DNA from: JANLTP01 sp031363055
GTDB lineage: Bacteria > Pseudomonadota > Gammaproteobacteria > Burkholderiales > Burkholderiaceae_E
Length of the DNA: 32,102 nt
Assembly: GCA_031363055.1 (NCBI GenBank)
Contig: JANLTP010000084.1
Coordinates: 1 to 32,102 of the forward strand
Direction of reading: 5' to 3'
Both the position numbers and the translations under genes were made by a program. The first letter of the stretch is position 1. Each line of letters begins with the position of its first letter. The notes beneath the pieces were generated by a model that was not told where the DNA came from, made no database searches, and saw only the letters and a program-made list of their open reading frames with translations. Below, in pieces: positions 15,887 to 23,636 of the stretch.

Positions 15887-16639
15887 TCAGAAACGCTTCC
15901 TGAACACGATGACATGTTGCCAGGGCAGGCTGTTGCCGGTCCGCTCCCAACTCAGTTCGCTGTGAACGGCGAGTTCCTTGCGCACTTGTGCTTCCGACAT
16001 TTTGTGGACTTCCTTGATCGGCACACGCCGGTCTTCGGCGCGGTATTCGACCAATACCAGTTGGCCGCCAGGCTTCAGACTGGCGATGATACTCGTCAGC
16101 ATTTCGAAGGGAAACTCGAGCTCATGATAGACGTCGACCATGATCGCCAGATCAATCGAGGCGTTGGCGAGATTGACTTGGTCCGCCTGGCCCAAGACCG
16201 GTTTGATATTCGATATTGACGAGGTGCGGATCAGGGACTCGAGCAGCCGGATCATTTCGGGTTGCACATCAACCGCGAAAACGGTTCCGCGACCGCCCAC
16301 TTGTTGTGCCATCCGGCGCGACAAGTAACCGGTGCCGGCGCCGACATCGGCAACCGTCATTCCGGCCGTCAGGGACAGATCCTTGATGAGCAGATCGGTG
16401 CGCTCTTCACGCTCGCGTTCCTGGCGCTCCAGCCAACTGGCGCCTTGCCAGCCCATGACGGCAGCGATTTCCCGACCCATGTAGCGCTTGCCAATGCCAT
16501 CGGCGCTTGGCCGGCTGGTTTCATAGACGGCGCGCTGGGCTGACGCATCTCGAAACGCCCCACTAAACAGCATGCACGCCAGCAGCATGCACGCCAGCAG
16601 CACCGGCGCCGGCAGTATCCGCACGGCGTGTCGTCTCAT
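15887..16639 (-). CDS. Exported class I SAM-dependent methyltransferase
   Basis: The protein is 250 residues. After a hydrophobic signal (residues about 9-27, ending near D-A-S-A-Q), a Rossmann methyltransferase domain follows. Motif I is D-V-G-A-G-T-G at 98-104, an acidic strand-2 end lies in A-V-D-V-Q-P-E-M, and the motif IV-like run is I-M-V-D-V-Y-H-E-L. A signal peptide on a SAM-dependent enzyme is unusual because SAM is cytoplasmic; similar exported members of this group are known but their substrates are not. The ATG abuts the stop of the DUF1993 gene (TGA-ATG, no spacer) and there is no ribosome site, so translation is probably coupled. The signal contains a 15-bp tandem duplication. 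Confidence 0.8.
   Translation of the reverse strand: MRRHAVRILPAPVLLACMLLACMLFSGAFRDASAQRAVYETSRPSADGIGKRYMGREIAAVMGWQGASWLERQEREREERTDLLIKDLSLTAGMTVADVGAGTGYLSRRMAQQVGGRGTVFAVDVQPEMIRLLESLIRTSSISNIKPVLGQADQVNLANASIDLAIMVDVYHELEFPFEMLTSIIASLKPGGQLVLVEYRAEDRRVPIKEVHKMSEAQVRKELAVHSELSWERTGNSLPWQHVIVFRKRF
16568..16597. repeat. 15-bp x2 perfect tandem repeat in a signal peptide
   Basis: The unit cagcatgcacgccag occurs at 16568-16582 and 16583-16597, with a partial third start after it. In the methyltransferase gene it duplicates five codons (L-A-C-M-L) of the hydrophobic core of the signal peptide and lengthens it without shifting the frame. Confidence 0.9.
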
Positions 16640-17158
16640 TCAGGTTTTCATTCGCAACTGACCGAGGAAATTGCGCTTGCCCAGCACCACGCCTTTCATA
16701 CGCAGGATGTCGTACGCGGTGGTCGCATGGAAGTAAAAGTTCGGCAGCGAAAACGATAACAGGAAGCCTTCTGCCGTGAACGGCATCTTGCGTTCGCCAA
16801 GCTGGAAGATGACTTCCTTGCCTTCGAGCTGGTTGACTTCGCCCGGGCTGACCGCTTTGAGCGCCGCAGCGGCGTCAGTCACGATTTTCTGGAGGCTGCC
16901 AAAGTCAGGCGCTTCCGGGCCGCCGGGCTTGAAGAGGCCCTGCTTGACGCCTTCGATGGCGCCCAGCGAGTGATGAACTACCGACTGAATCTGGAATCGG
17001 AACGGCAACATATCCGGATGGATGCGCGCTTCGACGATATCGTTCGGATCGATTTTTTGTTCGGCGCAATAGGCAAGCCCTTTGTCGAGATAGCCCGCTG
17101 CGCTGGCCAGCACTTGCAGAAAACTCGGAACGGTCGCGTCGTATAGTGAAATCGTCAT
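16640..17158 (-). CDS. DUF1993 family protein
   Basis: This 172-residue protein matches the DUF1993 family, a DinB-like helical-bundle group of unknown function. The hallmark start (Y-D-A-T-V-P-S-F-L-Q-V-L), the central R-I-H-P-D-M-L-P-F-R-F-Q-I-Q-S-V-V-H-H run and the C-terminal N-F-Y-F-H-A-T-T-A-Y-D-I-L-R are all visible. The conserved histidines could bind a metal, as in DinB proteins, but this is unproven. GGAG eight bases before the ATG supports the start. It lies 26 bp after the dienelactone hydrolase gene and directly abuts the methyltransferase gene, so it is part of the same operon. Confidence 0.85.
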   Translation of the reverse strand: MTISLYDATVPSFLQVLASAAGYLDKGLAYCAEQKIDPNDIVEARIHPDMLPFRFQIQSVVHHSLGAIEGVKQGLFKPGGPEAPDFGSLQKIVTDAAAALKAVSPGEVNQLEGKEVIFQLGERKMPFTAEGFLLSFSLPNFYFHATTAYDILRMKGVVLGKRNFLGQLRMKT

Positions 17159-17184
17159 GCTTTAATCTCCAGCAGTTACCGAGC

Positions 17185-17922
17185 TTAAGCGTGCCCGGAT
17201 TTAAGATTGCGCGCAAACAGCGAGAACAGTCGCACCCAATGCCGTTCGGCGCTCGGCTTGTGGAAGATGCCGGCGCGCTGCGGAAATGCGAAGCCGTGTT
17301 CAGCCCCCGGGTACCACTCGAGCCGATACGGTGTGCCGGCCTTCTTGATGGCGGCGTCAAACGTGTCCATCATTTCCTTGGGCGCGTATTTGTCGATCTC
17401 GGCCCAGGCCAGATAGGTTTCGCATTTGACGCGCTCGATCAGTTTATGCGGCGAGTCGTCGCGATCGGTGACCATGCGCGCGCCGTAGATCGCGGCGATG
17501 CACTTGATGCGCGGGTGATGGGCGGCAGCCGAAATCACGAACGGTCCGCTCATGCAGTAGCCGACCGCGCCGATATTTTTCGCATCGGCATGTGGTTGGC
17601 CGTCGACAAAATCAAGCATCGACTGAGTGTCCTGGGCGATCAGGCCATTGCTCAGTTGATTCATCTGCTCGGTCATGCGCGCAAAACCGGCCTCGTCGCG
17701 CACCATGACGAACTCACGGGTCTTGCGATAATAGAGATTAGGCAACACCACAAAATAGCCGACGGCGGCGATGCGTCGCGCCATATCATGCAATTCCTCG
17801 CGTTTGCCCGGTGCATCCATATAAAAAAGTACCACCGGATGGGGGCCACCTTCGTCGGGGCAAACGACAAACGTGTTCATCGATCCATCGGCGGTCTTGA
17901 TTTCAATATTCTGTTCGATCAT
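17185..17922 (-). CDS. Dienelactone hydrolase family protein
   Basis: This is a 245-residue alpha/beta hydrolase of the dienelactone hydrolase family. The expected Cys-Asp-His triad can be placed: C123 in G-Y-C-M-S-G, D177 in A-E-I-D-K-Y and H209 in G-A-E-H-G-F. The cysteine nucleophile is characteristic of this family, which opens lactone rings in aromatic catabolism (the intradiol branch) and related esters. AGGAG is nine bases upstream of the ATG. It follows the ferritin-like gene by 12 bp and precedes DUF1993 by 26 bp. The true substrate is open, since no intradiol dioxygenase is present in the window. Confidence 0.88.
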   Translation of the reverse strand: MIEQNIEIKTADGSMNTFVVCPDEGGPHPVVLFYMDAPGKREELHDMARRIAAVGYFVVLPNLYYRKTREFVMVRDEAGFARMTEQMNQLSNGLIAQDTQSMLDFVDGQPHADAKNIGAVGYCMSGPFVISAAAHHPRIKCIAAIYGARMVTDRDDSPHKLIERVKCETYLAWAEIDKYAPKEMMDTFDAAIKKAGTPYRLEWYPGAEHGFAFPQRAGIFHKPSAERHWVRLFSLFARNLKSGHA

Positions 17923-17934
17923 TGCAAGGTACTC

Positions 17935-18951
17935 CTAATCATTCAAAGCATTGAACAAGGCCAGTTTGGCGTCTGCCTGCACTAACGTGCGCAGCGCCTG
18001 TTCAACGGCGGCGCGGGTTTGCGCTCTCGAATGTTCAACCGTTGTCACCGAATGCCACTGCACAAATCCCTGCCATAGTGGATCGAGCAGCGTCTGGCCG
18101 GCCACCCGTTGACCATCCAGGGTCTTGAAGGTGAAGCTGCGGAGCTCGGACACGGCAGCTTGCAGATAGGCGACGTGGATCGCTTCATCGGTGCGAATCC
18201 GCTCGACCATGATGGCGGCCAGCTCGGCATCCTCACGACGATCGGTGAACAGGCTCGGATCCCGAAACACGCGAATGCAAAAACTGAAGAAGGCTTCGGC
18301 GCGGATTTCGATCATGAGCACGTTCATCATCACGACGATCAACGGTTCGTACTGCGGCTCGATCATTGGCAGCAGTCGGCCGGTCTGCGGGCGTGCCAGT
18401 GAAGGGGGTACCTCCGGCATCGGATAAGCATTCTTGCCGAACAGCAAGTCGCGCGCTGCGAACCACATGGTGTCATGCCCGCCTTTGCCTGAACCCGGCA
18501 CACCGCCTTCGTCAAAGCCGTGTGCCTTCAGCAGGCCCTTGCCGAGGTGTCCGACCGCCGTGTCGCTGAGGTCTTCCTCGATCAGCAACTGGAAGTCTGG
18601 TGGCGTGATCTTCGTCAGTGACAGGCCGCGGGCCTCGACCACCCCCGTGACCGTCAGCGCGTTCCACAGCGTTTGTCCACAGCCCCAGGAGAGCAGCAAC
18701 TTCTGTTGTTCGAAGTTCGGAAAATTGCCCAGCGACAACAACTTCGTGCTGGCGTCGATCAGCGGCCAACCCCGGCTCTCCAACGCGGTATGCCAGGCAC
18801 GCACGGCCGGCCAACGAACGAGAGTGCGCGGCGACTGGTACACGCCGTCAGCGTCGAACCCGCCATGCATGTGGTGACCAGCGGCCTCGTGCGCGACCGC
18901 ATAGTCGTGATCCGCGAACAGTTCGGCTTCGGAGTAGTTGAGCTTTGACAT
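17935..18951 (-). CDS. Ferritin-like (putative di-iron) protein, unknown function
   Basis: The gene encodes about 338 residues from the ATG at 18951. The frame stays open to 19110, but that extra part is arginine/serine-rich, overlaps the next gene and looks spurious. The early motif H-E-A-A-G-H-H-M-H-G-G (21-31) is striking. Further on, helical segments carry acids spaced as in ferritin-like di-iron proteins: E215 and E219, E250, then E-A-I-H at 256-259 (ExxH). This suggests a non-haem di-iron oxygenase or oxidase, but the family was not recognised by name. Shine-Dalgarno pairing is weak. It sits 40 bp after the MDR gene and 12 bp before the hydrolase, an order consistent with an oxidation followed by hydrolysis. 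Confidence 0.65.
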   Translation of the reverse strand: MSKLNYSEAELFADHDYAVAHEAAGHHMHGGFDADGVYQSPRTLVRWPAVRAWHTALESRGWPLIDASTKLLSLGNFPNFEQQKLLLSWGCGQTLWNALTVTGVVEARGLSLTKITPPDFQLLIEEDLSDTAVGHLGKGLLKAHGFDEGGVPGSGKGGHDTMWFAARDLLFGKNAYPMPEVPPSLARPQTGRLLPMIEPQYEPLIVVMMNVLMIEIRAEAFFSFCIRVFRDPSLFTDRREDAELAAIMVERIRTDEAIHVAYLQAAVSELRSFTFKTLDGQRVAGQTLLDPLWQGFVQWHSVTTVEHSRAQTRAAVEQALRTLVQADAKLALFNALND

Positions 18952-18991
18952 GGCTAAAGCGTTTGGTCGTGAATCAAGCTTTGATGAGGCG

Positions 18992-20134
18992 CTATTCACG
19001 TTGTGGACAAACCAGAAACTTGCTGCCGGTGGCGCGCTTGCTGTATTCCGCGACCGAGCTGACCTGCAGCATCTGAGCCAGGGAAACCTCACGTGTGTAT
19101 TGGCTCGCAAACGTTGTTTTCAGTTCGGCGACGACGCGCTGGCGCAGGCGCTGAGCGTTGTCACGGCCGATCTTGATCAAAAAGGGTGTCAACAACCAAC
19201 CGCCAACGCCCCAGGCCATACCGTAATCGCGCGCAATCAGTGTCGGGCCGCGTTCCAGGCCACCATAAATGTAGACCTGTTTGTGCGTGCTCGAGCCGTA
19301 GCGGTTGTACTCCTTGGCGTTGCGCCCCAGCGCCGCTTCCATGGCAGACAAAATGGTGCTTGCCAAGGTACCGCCGCCGGTTGCGTCGAAGCCGATGGTC
19401 GCGCCCGTGGTGGTGAGCGCCTGCGTCAGGTCCTCGCGAAAGCTCGGCGCGCTGGAGTTGCAGACATGAACCGCGCCGATTGCTTTCAAGGTGGCGACCT
19501 GGGCTTCGTTACGAACGATGTTGACGAGCGCGATACCGTCCTTCAAGCAGATCTTTTGCAGCATCTGGCCGAGGTTTGACGCGGCGGCGGTATGCACCAA
19601 AGCCTTGTGACCTTCGGTGCGCATGGTTTCGACCATGCCCAGAGAAGTCAGCGGATTGACGAAACACGACGCGCCCTCGGCAGCACTGGTGCCGCTGGGC
19701 AGTACCAGGCATTGAGCGGCGTCGGCACAACGATACTGGGCGTACATGCCACCGGTGATCGCCGCTACCACCTTGCCGAGTAGTGACTGCGCCAATTCGG
19801 ATGAGCCGGCCTTCACGACCAGGCCTGCACCTTCATTGCCGGCCGGCATGGGTCGATCGAATCGCCCGGCCATCGAGGCCAGTGCTGATTCCGGAATTCG
19901 CGCCGTCACGACCGGATGGCTTGCGGTCCCGGACTGAACGGCGGTGGTCATGTCAGCCGCACCGAACAACATGCCCTGGTCGGACGGATTGATCGGCGAG
20001 GCCTCGATGCGAATCAGCACCTCGTTGGGTTGCGGCTCCGGCACCGGCTGACTGACGAGCGACAATTCAAGCTCGCCCGATGGCTTGATTAGCGAACGCA
20101 GTTGCAGGGCTTGGGCGGGTATCGAAGGGCTCAA
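18992..20134 (-). CDS. MDR-family NAD(P)H oxidoreductase (quinone oxidoreductase-like)
   Basis: This is a 380-residue medium-chain dehydrogenase/reductase. The N-terminal GroES-like domain includes N-E-V-L-I-R-I-E-A-S-P-I-N-P-S-D, typical of the zinc-free quinone oxidoreductase branch. The usual structural-zinc cysteines are absent. The nucleotide-binding region around A-L-V-H-T-A-A-A-S-N-L-G-Q-M-L replaces the classical GxGxxG with A-A-A-S-N-L-G, as in quinone oxidoreductases. Translation starts at TTG (20134), supported by AGGAG seven bases ahead. It is the first gene of the minus-strand operon and is divergent from the MFS gene, so its promoter lies in 20135-20347. The substrate may be a quinone or an enoyl compound. 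Confidence 0.8.
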   Translation of the reverse strand: MSPSIPAQALQLRSLIKPSGELELSLVSQPVPEPQPNEVLIRIEASPINPSDQGMLFGAADMTTAVQSGTASHPVVTARIPESALASMAGRFDRPMPAGNEGAGLVVKAGSSELAQSLLGKVVAAITGGMYAQYRCADAAQCLVLPSGTSAAEGASCFVNPLTSLGMVETMRTEGHKALVHTAAASNLGQMLQKICLKDGIALVNIVRNEAQVATLKAIGAVHVCNSSAPSFREDLTQALTTTGATIGFDATGGGTLASTILSAMEAALGRNAKEYNRYGSSTHKQVYIYGGLERGPTLIARDYGMAWGVGGWLLTPFLIKIGRDNAQRLRQRVVAELKTTFASQYTREVSLAQMLQVSSVAEYSKRATGSKFLVCPQRE

Positions 20135-20347
20135 AGTAATCTCCTGGTGAATGATTCAGCGACCCTAGTTCGGGTATGCCGTGGTGGACTCGCCGTTGTT
20201 TTGAGCAACTTTACATCAATCGGGGCTGGCGCAGTTTCATATCGTCCGGCTTCGTTTCGACGCGCGCCGATTCGACCCATGAGCTGCATGCGATACTCGT
20301 TTGCATGAGTCCGTTGGATGTCCTGGCGGTCCGAAGCATCGAGTTCA

Positions 20348-21577
20348 ATGACTGATTTTCGTTCGCTGCGACCGATTTTGCCGATTGTGCTGGGCGCTGC
20401 GGTCATGCTTGGCCTGGCGCTCGGCATTCGCCAGAGCCTGGGTATTTTTCTGCCGCCGATCACCAAAGAGATCGGGCTGACGGTGTCGCAATTCACGATT
20501 GCGATCGCGGTTCAGAACGTGACCTGGGGGCTGTTACAGCCCTTTACCGGCGCCTGGGCCACCCGGCTCGGCTATCGACCGCTGATGCTCGCTGGAGCGC
20601 TGCTCTATGTATTCGGTCTGGTGTTGCTGGCCACCGCGCACGGAGTGATCGGCGTGACCTTGGGCGCCGGGCTGGCGATCGGTGCATCGATGGCCTGCAC
20701 CGGCTCGGCCTTCGCCTTTGCAGTGGCGGCCCGACCGGTGCCCGTCGCCCTGCGCAGTCTGGTGCTGGGCATTGTTTCGGCGATTGGCTCGCTCGGCGCC
20801 TTGATCGCCGCGCCGATCGGTCAGACCTTGTCGCAAGCGTGGGGTTGGCGCGCCGGCGTCGCCGGCTTTGTCGTGTTGTCGTTGATTCTGATTCCAGCCG
20901 CCTGGTACGCCGGGCGGGTCGACAACATTCCTATGCCCGCCTCACCGGGCGGCGAGCAAAACAGTGCGCGCGCGGTGATCGGCAATGCGCTGCGCTCGCC
21001 GCCGTTTGTGGTGATGTCGGCGGCGTATTTCGTGTGCGGTATGCAACTGGTTTTTTTGACGACCCACTTGCCGGCCTATCTCGATTTGTGCGGTATGGAC
21101 CCGATGCTCGGTGCCAAGGCACTCGGAGTCATCGGCGGCTTCAACGTCCTTGGCAGCCTGTTCTTCGGCTGGGCCGGCGGGCGCTACAACAAGCTGTTGC
21201 TGCTCGGCATGCTGTACACCTTGCGCTCGATCTTTATCGCCTGGTACTTCATGGCGCCGCCGACACCCAACGGTACCCTCATGTTCGCCGCCGCCATGGG
21301 TTTTCTGTGGCTCGGTGTTGGTCCCCTCGTGGCCGGCTCAATCGGCGAGACGTTCGGTCTGCGCTGGCAAGCGATGTTGGGCGGCGTCGCATTCATGAAT
21401 CACCAATTGGGCAGCTTTGTCGGGGCGTTGGGCGGCGGCTTGATCTTCGATGCAATGGGTTCGTACACCTTGGCTTGGAAGTTCGGTGTGGCATTGGGGC
21501 TGACGGCGGGGCTGGTGCAAATGGCGTTCGCCGTGGCGCGACCACCAGGCCCGCTGATGAAACCAGTACTCAATTAA
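20348..21577 (+). CDS. Major facilitator superfamily transporter
   Basis: The product has about 409 residues and 12 hydrophobic segments with two six-helix halves split by a polar loop near residues 190-210. It resembles the monocarboxylate/oxalate-formate and CynX-like MFS branches: an N-terminal G-A-A-V-M-L-G-L-A-L-G-I-R-Q-S-L-G and the helix 2-3 loop G-A-W-A-T-R-L-G-Y-R. Two in-frame ATGs are possible (20318 and 20348). The second gives the natural N-terminus T-D-F-R-S-L-R-P. It is the first gene of a plus-strand cluster and lies 27 bp before the BenE gene, so both carriers are probably co-expressed. The substrate is likely an organic acid by context only. Confidence 0.85.
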   Translation: MTDFRSLRPILPIVLGAAVMLGLALGIRQSLGIFLPPITKEIGLTVSQFTIAIAVQNVTWGLLQPFTGAWATRLGYRPLMLAGALLYVFGLVLLATAHGVIGVTLGAGLAIGASMACTGSAFAFAVAARPVPVALRSLVLGIVSAIGSLGALIAAPIGQTLSQAWGWRAGVAGFVVLSLILIPAAWYAGRVDNIPMPASPGGEQNSARAVIGNALRSPPFVVMSAAYFVCGMQLVFLTTHLPAYLDLCGMDPMLGAKALGVIGGFNVLGSLFFGWAGGRYNKLLLLGMLYTLRSIFIAWYFMAPPTPNGTLMFAAAMGFLWLGVGPLVAGSIGETFGLRWQAMLGGVAFMNHQLGSFVGALGGGLIFDAMGSYTLAWKFGVALGLTAGLVQMAFAVARPPGPLMKPVLN

Positions 21578-21604
21578 TCGAATCCAGGTCAACGGAATTT
21601 ACCA

Positions 21605-22822
21605 ATGAACTTGCCGACTGCGATCGAACGATCGCCGTTAAGCGCACCGACTGCGCGCCAGGTCTGGTCCGACTTTGGCCCGGTGTACGCCGTCAATGGA
21701 TTGATCGGCTTTATCTTTGCCGCAACCGGCCCGGTGGCCATCGTTCTGTCGACGGGTACCCGCGCCGGCCTCGGGCAGGCTGAACTGGCCTCGTGGCTGT
21801 TCGGATCATTTTTTCTGAATGGTGTGCTGACCTTGGCCTTGAGCTGGCGTTGGCGAATGCCGATGGTTTTTTTCTGGACGATTCCGGGCACCGTGCTGGT
21901 CGGCCCAGCGCTCGGCCATTTGAGCCATGCGCAAGTGCTCGGTGCGTTTTTGGCAACCGGCGTATTGATCACCGTTCTCGGTGCGACCGGCTGGGTGCGT
22001 CGCGCGATGTCGACCGTGCCGATGCCGATCGTCATGGGCATGGTGGCCGGCGTGTTCCTGCGCTTCGGGCTAGACCTGGTGCGCTCGGTGCATGAAGATC
22101 TCATGATCGCCGGTCCAATGGTGGCGGTCTTCGTGGCGTTGTCAGCCTGGCCGCGCGCCGCTCGAATGATGCCGCCTTTGATCGGCTCGATGCTGATCGG
22201 CGCGTTGATGATGATGCTGGCGAACCGGTTTGCATTGCCTGCCGATGCCTATATGGGCTGGCTGCCACCGCAAATTTACGTACCAGCCTTTTCCTGGCAA
22301 GCGATGATCGAACTGGTCGTGCCACTGGCCATCACGGTACTGGTGGTTCAAAACGGGCAGGGCGTGGCAGTATTGGACTCGGCCGGCCATAAGGCGCCGA
22401 TCAATCTGATTACGCTGATTTGTGGTCTGGGTTCGATCGTGACCTCGGTCGTGGGCACCGCCTCGACGTGCCTGACGGGACCCACCAATGCGATCGTGGC
22501 GGCCTCGGGTGATCGGCAACGGCATTACACCGGCGCCATTGTGGTCGGTGTGCTGGCCTTGGGCTTTGGACTGTTCTCATCGACCTTTACGCAACTGATG
22601 TTGGCGGCGCCCAAGTCATTCATCGCGGTGCTGGCCGGTCTGGCAATGCTCAAGGTCTTGCAGAACGCATTTACCGTCGCGTTTCGCGATCGTTTTCCGC
22701 TCGGTGCGCTGGTGACGTTTCTGGTGACGGTGGCCGATATCCCGATCCTGAATATCGGCGCGCCATTCTGGGGATTGCTGGCCGGACTGGCGGTGGCTAA
22801 ACTGCTCGAGCGCGAGTTCTGA
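21605..22822 (+). CDS. benE: BenE-family benzoate/H+ symporter
   Basis: This 405-residue integral membrane protein matches the BenE family of benzoate-proton symporters. It has about 12 hydrophobic segments and the family runs G-P-V-A-I-V-L-S-T-G, F-W-T-I-P-G-T-V-L-V-G-P and G-V-F-L-R-F-G-L-D. The C-terminal half includes T-C-L-T-G-P-T-N-A-I. Its length is standard. It lies between an MFS transporter and an SDR with short spacers, so it is likely in one operon with them. Benzoate is the known substrate of the family, but no benzoate-degrading genes are in this window, so another aromatic acid is possible. Confidence 0.88.
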   Translation: MNLPTAIERSPLSAPTARQVWSDFGPVYAVNGLIGFIFAATGPVAIVLSTGTRAGLGQAELASWLFGSFFLNGVLTLALSWRWRMPMVFFWTIPGTVLVGPALGHLSHAQVLGAFLATGVLITVLGATGWVRRAMSTVPMPIVMGMVAGVFLRFGLDLVRSVHEDLMIAGPMVAVFVALSAWPRAARMMPPLIGSMLIGALMMMLANRFALPADAYMGWLPPQIYVPAFSWQAMIELVVPLAITVLVVQNGQGVAVLDSAGHKAPINLITLICGLGSIVTSVVGTASTCLTGPTNAIVAASGDRQRHYTGAIVVGVLALGFGLFSSTFTQLMLAAPKSFIAVLAGLAMLKVLQNAFTVAFRDRFPLGALVTFLVTVADIPILNIGAPFWGLLAGLAVAKLLEREF

Positions 22823-22850
22823 ACCGGCAAAAAATTCTGAGGAGAGCGTT

Positions 22851-23633
22851 ATGGATATCAAAGGCAAGGTTGTCATCATTACCGGCGGCGCGAGTGGCAT
22901 CGGCCGCGCCGCCGCGATCAAATTTGCGCACGGTGATGCCAAGGGAGTCGTGGTGGCCGATATCAATGCCGACGCCCTGGCGACGGTGGCTGATGAAGTC
23001 AAGGGTCTGGCGGTGCGCTGTGATGTCAGCAAAGAGTCCGACATCAAAGCCCTGGTAGCCGCTGCCGAGGCGCGCTACGGACAGGTCGATGTGTACTTTT
23101 CGAACGCCGGCATCGGCGGCGGTCGCGGCGGTTTCGAGCTCGATGACGCGGTCTGGGAGGCGAGTTGGAAAATTCACGGTATGGCCCATGTCTGGGCGGC
23201 GCGGGCGACGGTCCCGAAAATGGTCGAGCGCGGTAGCGGCTATTTTCTGGTGACGGCCTCGGCTGCCGGTCTCTTGAACATTGTCGAATCGGCCCCCTAC
23301 GGCGTCACCAAGCACGCCGCCGTCGCCTTCGCAGAATGGCTGTCCATCGCTTATGGCCGACGCGGCATCAAGGTGTCCTGCCTGTGTCCGCAGGCCGTGC
23401 GCACCGGTATGGTTCCGGGCGATGGCGGCTCAGCCGGCGAAGACGGCATCTTGTCGGCCGAGCAGGTCGCCGACGATATCGTGCGCGTCATGGCGGCGGA
23501 AACCTTCCTGGTGCTGCCGCATCCCCAGGTGCTCGATTACGCGCGCATGAAAACCAATAACTACGACCGCTGGCTCGGTGGTATGCAAAAGCTTTACGAG
23601 CGTTTTCGGGCGTCGAACAAGGGAGTTTTCTGA
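22851..23633 (+). CDS. Short-chain dehydrogenase/reductase
   Basis: This is a classical SDR of 260 residues that oxidises or reduces a hydroxyl/keto group with NAD(P). The cofactor motif T-G-G-A-S-G-I-G is at 11-18 and N-A-G at 85-87. The catalytic residues are S137, Y150 and K154 (Y-G-V-T-K). D37 at the end of strand 2 favours NAD(H). A strong site (AGGAGAG) precedes the ATG. It is followed by the amidohydrolase gene with a 3-bp gap, so the two are translated together. The substrate is not evident. Confidence 0.9.
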   Translation: MDIKGKVVIITGGASGIGRAAAIKFAHGDAKGVVVADINADALATVADEVKGLAVRCDVSKESDIKALVAAAEARYGQVDVYFSNAGIGGGRGGFELDDAVWEASWKIHGMAHVWAARATVPKMVERGSGYFLVTASAAGLLNIVESAPYGVTKHAAVAFAEWLSIAYGRRGIKVSCLCPQAVRTGMVPGDGGSAGEDGILSAEQVADDIVRVMAAETFLVLPHPQVLDYARMKTNNYDRWLGGMQKLYERFRASNKGVF

Positions 23634-23636
23634 GTC

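Noticed and set aside
15820..15915. N-terminal extension of the M20 amidohydrolase to 15915
   Set aside because: It overlaps the end of the methyltransferase gene and the 32 residues do not resemble the family.
18952..19110. N-terminal extension of the ferritin-like protein to 19110
   Set aside because: The extra 53 residues overlap the upstream gene and are low-complexity; the ATG at 18951 gives a coherent start.
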